Shown here piece by piece: positions 55,585 to 64,000 of a DNA stretch of 64,000 nucleotides. Below the pieces are notes generated by a model. It was given only the letters and a program-made list of their open reading frames with translations, had not been told where the DNA came from and did no database searches. The translations under genes and the position numbers were made by a program. This DNA is from Spirometra erinaceieuropaei (taxonomy: Eukaryota > Platyhelminthes > Cestoda > Diphyllobothriidea > Diphyllobothriidae), in contig CACRXP010000187.1 of the NCBI GenBank assembly GCA_902702965.1, forward strand, positions 744,617 to 808,616, written 5' to 3'. Every line of letters starts with the position of its first letter. Positions within the stretch are counted from its first letter, which is position 1.

Positions 55585-56330
55585 TAGTGCTCTGCGCCTC
55601 TTACGTTTGATTTACTCACTTCTTTACTTCTTAACAAAACCAAATGGAGCCCATCATTTTCGGAAGGATAGCACATGCAAACACACATCCTATGGATTTA
55701 GATGTCAGCCTCCCTGCTAGGCGGCACATGTCGCAATGTTGTTTTCTACAGCGTACAATACGGCTGCCGATTGACCAAGATGACTGTCCTTTCGTGGGCA
55801 CTACGTGCGACTTAACATACCTCCTTTCTCGAAATTTCTCTTCTCCCGAATAGCACGGCATCTAACACCTTGGTGCCCCAAAGTCCAACTGTGGTCTGTA
55901 GACTGGTTAGTTATCCAAATTAAACCGTTTACGGTGGAGAGTTTTGCGAAAATTTTAACTTGAAATGCTTTTTTGAAGCTAATATCCACAATTGTCCTGC
56001 AGAGAAAGATACTACTTTGGAGCAAAAGTCCTGCAGCACCCATGATGAACGTTACTTTTCATCTTTAGGTGACTCTTGTGTCCATACTTACAAGCTTTTT
56101 AACGTTTCTGTACATATTCAAGGTTCTGATTAAGATTTTTATATTTTTTTACAAGCTATTCCTGTTTAAACTTTACTCCTAAAAGCGCACTGTGATGTTT
56201 GATGGAAAATGGGTTTACCGCGTCATTCGCGAACGACAGAGAAAATGGGTTTGAAGGGATCAGGTTTTTCCATCAGTTCCATGTCATGATTGATTATGCA
56301 AGAATGTGATGATCTGTGTTTGAAGCAATT
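55585..56330. other. No recognised gene
   Basis: Frames of up to 80 codons occur on both strands around 55630-56040 but are unassigned. Confidence 0.3.
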
Positions 56331-56334
56331 TCGA

Positions 56335-56760
56335 ATGTGTGCGTCATTTTGAACGTGTTCTGGGTGACTATGCCGTCAACTCCGGTCTCCACTGCTATGA
56401 ACTGCGCCTAGCCTATGACAAGGTTAAAGAGGAGTACCCGGTAGCGGTTTGTCGAAAACGGACTCTATTCCAGGACAATGCCAAATCTGGCATTTTAAAA
56501 AGACGCAGAAAAATTTCGAAAAAATGGAAATGGTGGAGGTTTTTCTACATCTGGCCAAAAAAGCCGTTCCACCCGACTGTGACCTCTTCTGTTGAATGCA
56601 GCACTTCTTGAATGGTCGTCAGTTCGAGTCATTTGAGGAAGTCATCCGAAGAAGCATGCGAAGAATTCTTCGAATAGAAGCCAAAGAAGTGGCAATTTAA
56701 CCAGATACGCACGCTTGCAGATCGTTGGCAGAGAATTGTTGAGAATGATAGAATTTGTTT
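56335..56760 (+). pseudogene. Mariner-type transposase C-terminal remnant
   Basis: The frame contains VNSGLHCYELRLAYDKVKEE, then KRTLFQDNAKSGILKRRRKI (the mariner H-D-N-A-R-P block as Q-D-N-A-K-S, Asp kept) and, after a break, LQHFLNGRQFESFEEVIRRS (the L-x-H-F-L-x-G-x-x-F block near the C-terminus). The expected S-P-D-L-A-P-S-D-Y segment between them is degraded. It is a different lineage from the Tc1-like remnant at 46.8 kb. Terminal inverted repeats were not found. Confidence 0.8.
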
Positions 56761-57010
56761 AAAAAAATAATAATTATTGCAGTTGATAATAAAAGCAGGA
56801 CATTTATTTGTTTAATAATAATTTAGTTTTTTGCAAGTTCTGCAGAACATTTTCCCCTACGTATTACATCTATCTCATTATCCCTCGGAGTTGTTTTTAG
56901 AAAAAAAATAAAAAAATCAGCCCAGCCCCTTGTCACGGGCAAGACTGTTAAGATCTAATTGGCTGTAATGAAATACTGTGGAGATAGGCTTGAAAATCCT
57001 ACTGAGAAGT
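56761..57010. other. AT-rich spacer
   Basis: Poly-A and AT-rich runs; nothing recognised. Confidence 0.3.
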
Positions 57011-57074
57011 TGTTGGGAGTGTCTACACTCCTAAAAAACAAGAACCAACCAATCACTAAAGACCACGCGCGTTT

Positions 57075-57107
<33 letters not shown>

Positions 57108-57299
57108 AGCGCTGTCATATTAATCGTGAAGCCTCTCCATTAGCTACTTCCCTCTTCTAAAAGGTCATTGGGCTGAATGCCGACGAACCACAGTTAGGTG
57201 TTATAAATATGCATCACCTTTCAGCTAGTCGCGACTTGCAGTGTTTTTCTAATAAACTTTCCGTGGCCGGCCGATTTTTCTTTGTCTGATGTTTTTGCA
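57011..57299 (+). mobile_element. Candidate solo LTR with adjacent primer-binding site
   Basis: The segment begins TGTTGGGAGTGTCTACACTC, contains TATAAATATGC at about 57203 and AATAAA at about 57251, and ends TTTTTGCA. Directly after, at 57301, comes TGGTGACAAGGGTCGAG, which starts with the TGG expected of a tRNA-primed binding site. The order TG...TATA...AATAAA...CA-TGG fits an LTR of 289 bp. No second LTR and no gag or pol were found in the window, so this is a tentative call. Confidence 0.5.
57076..57105. repeat. (CT)15 microsatellite
   Basis: Uninterrupted dinucleotide array inside the candidate LTR. Confidence 0.97.
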
Positions 57300-59690
57300 T
57301 TGGTGACAAGGGTCGAGTGCATATACGCTCCACGGGGTTTCAAACACCAGGCGGGTCATAACAGAATTAGAACGACCAGAGTACCCTTCCCGACGGCTGA
57401 TAACTGGGATGCGTATTTCCGATGTTTCATTTGTTTTTCAGGAAAGCCACATAATTCAATTTAATTCAGTGTGGATGCATGACGTTATGAAGGAGTTTGT
57501 TGCCTGATCTTTTACATTGTCTTGCCGTCCCAGAGGGATGTGCGCGGGAGTGAGGGAATGCAATAGCCGCTCTGCAAGCCTGGCCCGACATAAACTAAGC
57601 CTCGTGCAAGTCACTACTTCTGCCCCCATCTTTTCGGTCACGTGGTGGCCACAGTTGTTTGTGATGAGCGACCTATCCAAATGGCGATCGACGATTGGTC
57701 TCTTAACAGCAAAACTTACATATCGGATGCCCCTTCGCGGGGAAATTATGTGTAAATCTTTCCTATTTTCTTTTCTTCAGGGAGTCTTTCCTTCTATGCA
57801 GTCTGAATGCATGAAATAACAAAGAAGGTTGTTGCCTTAGCAGAGCAGAAGGGACCGCAGGCAGGTCTTTTCGGTCTCATGAGAAACAAGCAGGGGGAGA
57901 CGGGGGGGTGGGAGAAGACTTCGGACGGGACACGCACTCCTATCATCAGATGCGCCCGGAGACCACCTTATGTATTGTTCTAGGCTCGAAGGCCGACGAC
58001 GCAGTAGAGTCAGGAGCACCAGGGTTCCTTTAAAGGGAGGACAGAAGTCGGGTATCATCTGTTGCCCTTCTTGTGCTCACTGGCCTCCGACCACGTAGAC
58101 CATGGTAGAAACAACTAGGGATCAAATTTCGTGGACTCAAGAAGGCAACCCAACTTTGAGATTGACAGCCGCTCTTGGCTGAGCCCCGTCTAGACCAAAG
58201 CAACTATATTTAATTTTACCTTTCTTTTGGCAAATCGGCTGAGCTGCCCTCGGGTTTGAGTAGTGTGGGAAGGGTTGTGCATTCACATCCCAGGTGTTAC
58301 GCCGACGGTTGCAGTCCAACCACTGGATCTTCGTTCCCCACAGAAGTGAACTCAACTAGACACAATGGTCGCAAACAGAGTCGTCTGGACAGTTTACGAT
58401 TAAAACTGTCCGTTTTCATGGTCTTAACATACACCTACAGATGGAAAAAAGACCGGTTCAAGAGATTCAAACGAACACAATATACCTTTCGAAGATTGAT
58501 CTGTCGGATGAAACTAGTGAACTATGTTTTTGCCAACAATTCGATACAAAGATTTTCCCCTTTTTAAGACTTCTTACAGTCAAAAAACCTTTTGTAGAAA
58601 GGATGCATCATAACAGCTTTTCTCCTAAACCCAGGATTGAAATTCGGCGTTAACATATTTGTTTACGGGAAAAGTTTTTTACAATGTGAGGCTTTCAAGG
58701 GTGCGGCAGGCTGTTTTTTCTATTCAGATTGGCAAAGTAGAGAGATCCGGGTTGATGATTTGAATGAGACTGCTCACGAAACAGGCTTATTTAAATGTTG
58801 ACGTTTCAAAAAAATTTCGTGTGTTCCCTTTGGCAAGGCGAAAATTGCACTTAAAGGACTAGAAATTTCAAGTGACATGTCGCATTGGTCGATCTCATGC
58901 TGATCGATTTTCCTTTCCTCCTGCGGACTCGGCCTGCGTTGGCCTGTCTATATAGGGCCTTCTTAAGACCATCGTGGTTTCTTGGTCCTGAGCTCCACTT
59001 GCGTGATGACGTTGGAATTTGTGATCTGCGGGGAGGTGCAGATGTCTGCTGGAGTTGGCATCGGCGCAGGGGAAAACCGTCAACCTGTCAGAGGTTTTAT
59101 CCGACCACAGTGATGATGACCTATGCTTCCATCAAGACAGTGCAGTTCTAACAACACAAAGGACGTCAAAGTGACTAAACGATGACATGCGTCGGCTTAA
59201 TGAAAACGGGACTTGAGATATCCTGGTGTCTTTCGTTACAGTGTTTGTGTAAGCAGAGAAGCGGACTCTTTGTACGGACAGCCACTCATCTTCATCATAA
59301 TCAGACCGGATAGTCGACCTGAGCGTGGAAGACTGAAGGGAGATTGAGGCCGACGGTGGTAATCCACTCCCATTGCCAATCAGCGAATTCTTCACTAATT
59401 ATAACTCCGAAACGCTGCCAACTGAGATGAGAACGCAGTATGTGTAAGTCGTATATTATGCGTATGTGGAGTGACTGGTTGACGGATTGTGGCCGCCGCC
59501 TAATGCAGTCCCTATTGCACTCCCACGGGCGCACTATCCAAGCCGGTACTACCTGCGAACAGATTATGCGGCGACATGGTCGTGAAACACGTGTAGACTA
59601 GCATTTTGACTTTCTCAGTCTCTGCATCAAGCCCACCTCCGGTTGACACGACACTTTCTTGCCAACAGAGGCTGATGAGCAAGAAGCGGG
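57300..59690. other. No recognised gene
   Basis: Possible leader of the LTR element for the first tens of bases. Frames of 60-103 codons on both strands show no known domain. A small hairpin, GGACAGTTT/AAACTGTCC, lies near 58388-58412. Confidence 0.3.
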
Positions 59691-59699
59691 GGTGGGATA

Positions 59700-60050
59700 A
59701 ATGCTGCGTGAGCCCGTTCCGTTGTACTTTACGGGCTTTCTCTCGAGGCCAACCAGCAGCCGCATAGCGGCGCATGATATAGGCAGAATGTCCTTATCGA
59801 CAAAGACGGAACGATTGAGTTCCGTAAGAACGATCGGTGAGCGCCCCCTACCATTTTATATTCCCGGTAGAAACCGACCGGACAACTGGCTCGCGGCCCA
59901 GCGGTTAGAGGCGCGGACGTCAAACCAACAAGTCGCCAGTTCGAGCCTCGTGTATTCCACACTTCGGTGTTGGGTATGAATGGCTGACGACGGCTAGTAA
60001 GGCAGAAATGCCCATTCCAGTCTTCCTTGCCTTTGTCGGTAATAACATGC
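59700..60050 (+). repeat. tRNA-derived SINE, best-preserved head
   Basis: GCTCGCGGCCCAGCGGTTAG (box A-like, about 59890-59909) and GCCAGTTCGAGCCTCG (box B, about 59934-59949) are spaced as in a tRNA gene. The body follows: GGGTATGAATGGCTGACGAC and GCCCATTCCAGTCTTCCTTG up to CTTTGTCGGTAATAACA. The 5' part (59710-59790) also occurs upstream of the SINE at 54.04 kb. No proper cloverleaf is evident, so it is not a functional tRNA. Confidence 0.75.
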
Positions 60051-61240
60051 TGCCTCTGCTTCTTTACGTTACCAGTCTTGTCATTTTATTTTATTATTTC
60101 TTACACTTATTTAGCTTACATTGTTATACCTCCTTCGTATTCTACGTTTTTCATTTTTTTCCAAATTACTGACAGTTATTGCGTCTCCTGGTATAGCTCA
60201 CGATTTGCGTTATTTGCACTTTCGATTAACGCTCGCGGCCAATTCCCATTGGCTGCTAGTCCTCTTGGAACCCGACCTTTATTTATTCAGCTGACGACGG
60301 TTAATTCAAGCGCCCAAATTTCCTTGACTACAGTTTCTGGTTAGGTTTTCGAATTTTTGCGCCTACTCGTTGCTTTCCTTCTAAGCACATAGGAAGGCTT
60401 TCGATGCTATTTTACTTGCTTTCTCACTTTTTATCGAATTACGTTTGCGTGCATCAAAATGCCCCACCTGTATAAGCCCCACCGTTCCCGTTAGACAGGG
60501 TCCTCGAGCTATCTGTTGCTGATACCAGGTACAACCCATACCATTGCCGGGTCTTCAGATTACAAGTTGGACTTTTTCCGCTTATGAAAAGGCGGCATTT
60601 CTGGAGTGAAGGAGCCCACTGAACTGTCGGCAGTCTGTGAATTCTGGCAAAAGAAAGCGGTGGTAATGAGCGTTTTACGGGAAGGGCAGCAAGGCCGACA
60701 GTAAGCTGACGAAATGCAAGAAGACACAGAAGTTGTCTGGAGTTCCGCCGAAAGTCTTATTGTACGCTTTCGCATGACACGCCAAATGAGTGTGTTAGTT
60801 AAGAAGTAAACAAAAAAAAATTTTCCAAAATGAAGGAATTTGAGTAATGGTTTGCGGTCATGAATAGTAATCGTTGATGGCAGTTTGATGTCAGCCAAAT
60901 GCCTACAAATGGATGCCAGGAAAAAACCCCATATGACAGGATCCACAGTATCCTGACGGTTAAATGGGGCCCTTTACCCTAGTGTTACCGCAAATCATTA
61001 TGCCCGTTTAAGTATAATCGCGCAAGTCTACTCCGTGGGGCCCACCACAAAGCTGACTGGAGGGGCAGTAAGTTCAATTTCGCTTATGTCTGGACACAAT
61101 CGGTAAATGAAGGCCAAAATGAGCTAGATTTATCCTGTTTATCGTGTCATTTGCCGAAGTCGACAGACAGCACTTAGCAGTGCCTTAGGTTTAATTCAAA
61201 GTTTTGACTCAATTCCAATAGCGAGTTTTGCCTCTGATCT
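60051..61240. other. No recognised gene
   Basis: Pyrimidine-rich to about 60200, then mixed. A 128-codon minus-strand frame at 60560-60946 and a 105-codon plus-strand frame at 60027-60344 show no known domain. Confidence 0.3.
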
Positions 61241-61249
61241 TTCGTAAAA

Positions 61250-62470
61250 TTGGCCGAAATAATTCAGCAATGCGCTTACATAGAAAATAGTAGTTCAGTG
61301 TCGCTAATTATAATGGCATTATATTTGTTAGTATTTAAATGTTCCCCTCTTCCTGTGAAGGTGCAGTTATCCGTTTTTTCGACTTTCTTTCACAAAAACT
61401 TGCTATATTATACTGCGAATATCTTATTATCTTATGCGGTGATTTTAGTCGCGTTAATTTACGTCCTCTAACACTGTTAGCCTTCGATGATCTTGTCTCC
61501 TTTAATGCACGCGCAGATGCCCCTCTTGATCATATTCTGTCTAACCACAGCAAGCATTTTGCGTTAAAATAAAGCTCCATTGCCAGTTTCTGATCAGTTC
61601 GCTTTATTGTGTCTTCCAAGGATCTATTCCGCTTCTAAACGTGCACAACTAGTCAAGCCTGAGAGGTAGGTTAATATTCGTAACAAGTCCGCACAAAACA
61701 TTATCCTGCTTCCGACTTGCATTTCTCTTACTATCCCCACTTTCCTTGAACAATCGAATGTTGAATCCTGTTTTTCTAACCTAACAGCGTTTTTAAATAA
61801 AATTTCGATATTTGCTGCCCTCTTGATACTGTAATGATACGACCGGATATAATTGCCTCCCCCTGTCTGAAATTGTTAAGACGTAATAAAGAACTCTTTT
61901 ACAAGCTAGGCTAAAGTGACAGCCTTGAGGACGTTACAGTTTTAATAAAAACAGATATTGACAGGCTAAATAGACTGTTTGTTAGCCAACCTTTTTCCTC
62001 TTCATCCTTTCCACCCACTTTTCCCCCTTCTTCATCTGAGATTTGGAAAACCCTTAAGCGTCTCACAGGCCATAGCAACACACAGGTGCATGTGGATGCA
62101 GATTAAGACTCCCTAAACAAAAATTTTATATTTAGGCACAATGACTCCCATCTTCCCTTAGATGACATTCCCCTATCACCGTGTAAATTCCAACCCGTGT
62201 CTTTGGCAACAGTATAGAAACACCCTAAACAGGTCCGTGGATCAACAGCTGCCGGACCGGATGGTGTCTCGCCTTTTTTTCTTAAATCTTGTAGTTCTCA
62301 GATAGCCCCTATTTTAGCGCACCTAAGTAATATGTCTTTCATGGCGTCCAAGATTCCTGACGCCTGGCGTACAATGAGAATCACTGGTATTTTGGTGCTT
62401 CACTCCCCTCCATCCCCCTCAAACCCGAGAAACAGCATAATTATCTACTGTCCTGCATCTTTTGATTTGC
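61250..62470 (+). pseudogene. LINE remnant: endonuclease end and RT start
   Basis: Around 61400-61570 the frame reads CGDFSRVNLRPLTLLAFDDL and ADAPLDHILSNHSKHFALK, the end of an apurinic-type endonuclease (G-D-F-N and the final L-D-H-I-L block). From 61575 other frames give LPVSDQFALLCLPRIYSASK, SSEIWKTLKRLTG, then TAAGPDGVSPFFLKSCSSQI and KIPDAWRTMRITGI near 62240-62390, the first RT blocks. Several stops occur and the catalytic part of the RT is missing. It is a different LINE subfamily from the copy at 9.5 kb. Confidence 0.8.
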
Positions 62471-62720
62471 TTTCCAATAGCCATATCAATGCACAGGACT
62501 GAAAAGAACTTATCGAGAGTAGATGTATTCTTTTATAAATTTCTTTTTAATTTTACAAATCCCTCTCGATGGTCTCAGAAACCGCGGACTTTCCAACACT
62601 TTACCGAGCACACTGATGCTTAACAAAAACAAATGGCATCATCCCCGTTAGTGTTTTAAAACAGGCGTACATTTGATAAAGCCACTAAACGGGTTATATA
62701 TATAAATACTACATGTAGTT
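62471..62720. other. 3' flank of GT31 gene D
   Basis: AT-rich, with TATATATATAAATA near 62694. No gene recognised. No clear minus-strand AATAAA close to the stop. Confidence 0.3.
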
Positions 62721-63533
62721 CTAAGGCGTATGCTGCTCGAAGTATTTCAACAAGGCTACTAGTGGCGTCTGTTGTAATAGTAATCCTTTTCTAGGTCCAT
62801 GAAGGTATACACCTGGCAACTGGTGCATGTGGATGCCCAGCTTCGTCGCTGTCATGCCCACATAGGCGTCCTCCATGGAGAACGGCTTGGTGAAGACTGC
62901 GGCTATCGAAATTGCTTCCACAGCCTCCGCGCCGATAAAGTAGCATGGACCAGCGGCGTAGTCCGGATACATATAGAAGGGCATATCGCCTCTCGTAAGA
63001 GCCCACTTGTGCTCTGGACTGCGAATGACCTTTGGCGTGCCGTGTATGTGGCCGAATACAGATTGCCGCAGCTGTCGCTCATCGAAGGCGCGAAAATAGG
63101 GGAGCAAAGCTGACAAATTGAGGCCATGGTCATCATCCATGAAGGCGACCAGCGGAGCGGCTCCCTGACAGGCCACATGAGCATATCGCAGGTTCGCCAG
63201 AGTCTTCAGAGTCAGATTATAGTAGGTGTCCATGAAGTCGGTCAGGAGGATGTCATCAAAACGGTCGGCCTCATCGTTGATGGCATGCAGGAGTCGTGAT
63301 TGGCTGACGGTGTCGGCCGGGACGCCTAGGCTGAAGAGGAGCCCGACAGGACTGGCCAGCGTGGCCGCTTGACGGCTGATCAGCTGGCGCAGTTGAGACC
63401 GGCGTGCTGCATTGTCTGGTGAACTCTTAACAATGATGATTAGGTCGTACCGTGCGCGACTCTGATTTCCGGTGAGAGGGCAGATAGACTGACTTGTGCG
63501 TAGCAGTGCAAGTTTGGGGTTATTGAAAGGGGC
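62721..63533 (-). CDS. GT31 galactosyltransferase gene D, catalytic exon
   Basis: The exon encodes 270 residues and a stop on the minus strand. An acceptor (ACACATTTTCAG, AG at 63535-63534) precedes residue 1, phase 0, at the same place as in genes A and B. Motifs: DLIIIVKSSPDNAARRSQLR near residues 29-48, DTYYNLTLK from about 101, FMDDDHGLNL with DDD at 133-135 (63137-63129), YAAGPCYFIG near 190 and FSMEDAYVGM near 220. It is closest to gene B (shared D-D-D-H-G, A-G-P-C-Y-x-I-G and E-D). All hallmark residues are present. Exon 1 would lie beyond the right edge. Thirteen in-frame codons upstream, including an ATG at 63572, read into the intron and I do not take that ATG as the start. Confidence 0.9.
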   Translation of the reverse strand, partial: APFNNPKLALLRTSQSICPLTGNQSRARYDLIIIVKSSPDNAARRSQLRQLISRQAATLASPVGLLFSLGVPADTVSQSRLLHAINDEADRFDDILLTDFMDTYYNLTLKTLANLRYAHVACQGAAPLVAFMDDDHGLNLSALLPYFRAFDERQLRQSVFGHIHGTPKVIRSPEHKWALTRGDMPFYMYPDYAAGPCYFIGAEAVEAISIAAVFTKPFSMEDAYVGMTATKLGIHMHQLPGVYLHGPRKGLLLQQTPLVALLKYFEQHTP

Positions 63534-63613
63534 CTGAAAATGTGTGGTAGTGGGTTTAAAAATCCACGCCAAAATTTACTTTTACCCACCCTAAAGAACA
63601 CATGATGTTGGTA

Positions 63614-64000
63614 CAGTAGATGTGCTCTCTCATTAACGTTAACCGAAAACCCGAAACGTATCTTTGATAAGAAAAAATTACTTAAGTAGGGTCATAAGAC
63701 TAAAAGTCGCGCGGCATAATAGCAGGATTCATCACTCACATCAGAATGTCGGTTTATGAAGGATTTTCTTGCAAAAAATTCACGACTGCTTACAGTAGGT
63801 GTGCTAACCGAAATTGTGAAATACGTTTTCGATCCGCAAAGATTGCTTAAGCAATGTTGTAATAATAATTGCCTTGCGATATCATTTCTTATTACTTTAA
63901 TTACCACAGAATTTCGGCTTTTGAACAAACTTTTTCGCAACCGCCTGCAAAAATTGCTTTCTGCAAAAACCGACTATTTATTAAGTACGAACTTTTCCTA
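63614..64000 (+). mobile_element. Two nested CAGTAG-family MITE left ends
   Basis: The first left end is at 63614 (TA then CAGTAGATGTGCTC); its arm runs about 180 bp to GACTGCTTA. A second left end, TA then CAGTAGGTGTGCTAACCG, starts at 63793 and continues off the window. The second appears inserted at a TA within the arm of the first. Confidence 0.7.

Noticed and set aside
63534..63572. ATG at 63572 as start of gene D
   Set aside because: It lies upstream of the conserved acceptor CAG at 63534-63536 in what should be intron, and would give no membrane anchor.

Overview
This is a gene-poor, repeat-dense eukaryotic window, most likely from a flatworm and perhaps a diphyllobothriid-type tapeworm. 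The evidence is spliced GT31 glycosyltransferase paralogs with a shared phase-0 intron, CR1-like LINEs, Penelope-like elements (PLEs) with GIY-YIG endonucleases and hammerhead-containing terminal repeats, Merlin and Tc1/mariner remnants, and tRNA-derived SINEs. The tapeworm assignment is inference. There are no operons, CRISPR arrays or bacterial features.

Host genes. Three catalytic exons of Golgi beta-1,3-galactosyltransferase type (GT31) are present: 2360-3418 (+), 24948-25736 (+) and 62721-63533 (-). Each starts right after a splice acceptor in the same phase (0) and at the homologous position, so none is a complete single-exon gene. One matching first exon, encoding the cytoplasmic tail, membrane anchor and stem, lies at 22218-22664 with a GTAAGT donor, also in phase 0. 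Together 22218-22664 and 24948-25736 make a 411-residue type II membrane enzyme. Further copies of this first exon are orphaned or broken: 40463-40909 (-) is intact but has no catalytic exon, 38714-39068 (+) is a pseudo-exon, and only the start survives at 18683.

Segmental duplications. About 12.9-18.7 kb is repeated in direct orientation at 34.8-38.7 kb. About 21.15-24.0 kb is repeated inverted at 39.17-41.95 kb. About 31.44-32.03 kb is repeated at 42.10-42.69 kb. A tandem duplication covers 26.83-29.40 kb. These copies carry the first-exon sequences around without the catalytic exon.

Mobile DNA. From left to right: PLE reverse transcriptase remnant (about 90-780); long-inverted-repeat MITE (about 4.1-5.08 kb); Merlin transposase remnant (6.57 kb); LINE tail (7.1-7.5 kb); SINE with a 37-unit TAC microsatellite (8.2-8.5 kb); PLE end (8.5-9.1 kb); CR1-like LINE (9.5-11.3 kb); several MITEs (13.1-16.4 kb); PLE cluster with an assembly gap (19.1-21.07 kb); head-to-head PLE pair with 781-bp inverted arms (43.56-46.69 kb) beside a CR1 tail; Tc1-like remnant (46.8-47.3 kb); SINE cluster (51-54.2 kb); full-length MITE (54.59-55.58 kb); mariner remnant (56.3 kb); possible LTR (57.0-57.3 kb); SINE (59.7-60.05 kb); LINE remnant (61.25-62.5 kb); nested MITE ends at the right edge.

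The strongest observations are: (1) a TA-flanked MITE family with ends CAGTAGRTGTGCTAAC and arms of about 400 bp, for which two insertions can be compared with empty sites in the duplicated segment; (2) hammerhead ribozyme cores in PLE terminal repeats whose stem II shows compensatory changes between copies; (3) two independent PLE loci with the same head-to-head, 5'-truncated architecture; (4) repeated copying of a glycosyltransferase anchor exon away from its catalytic exon.
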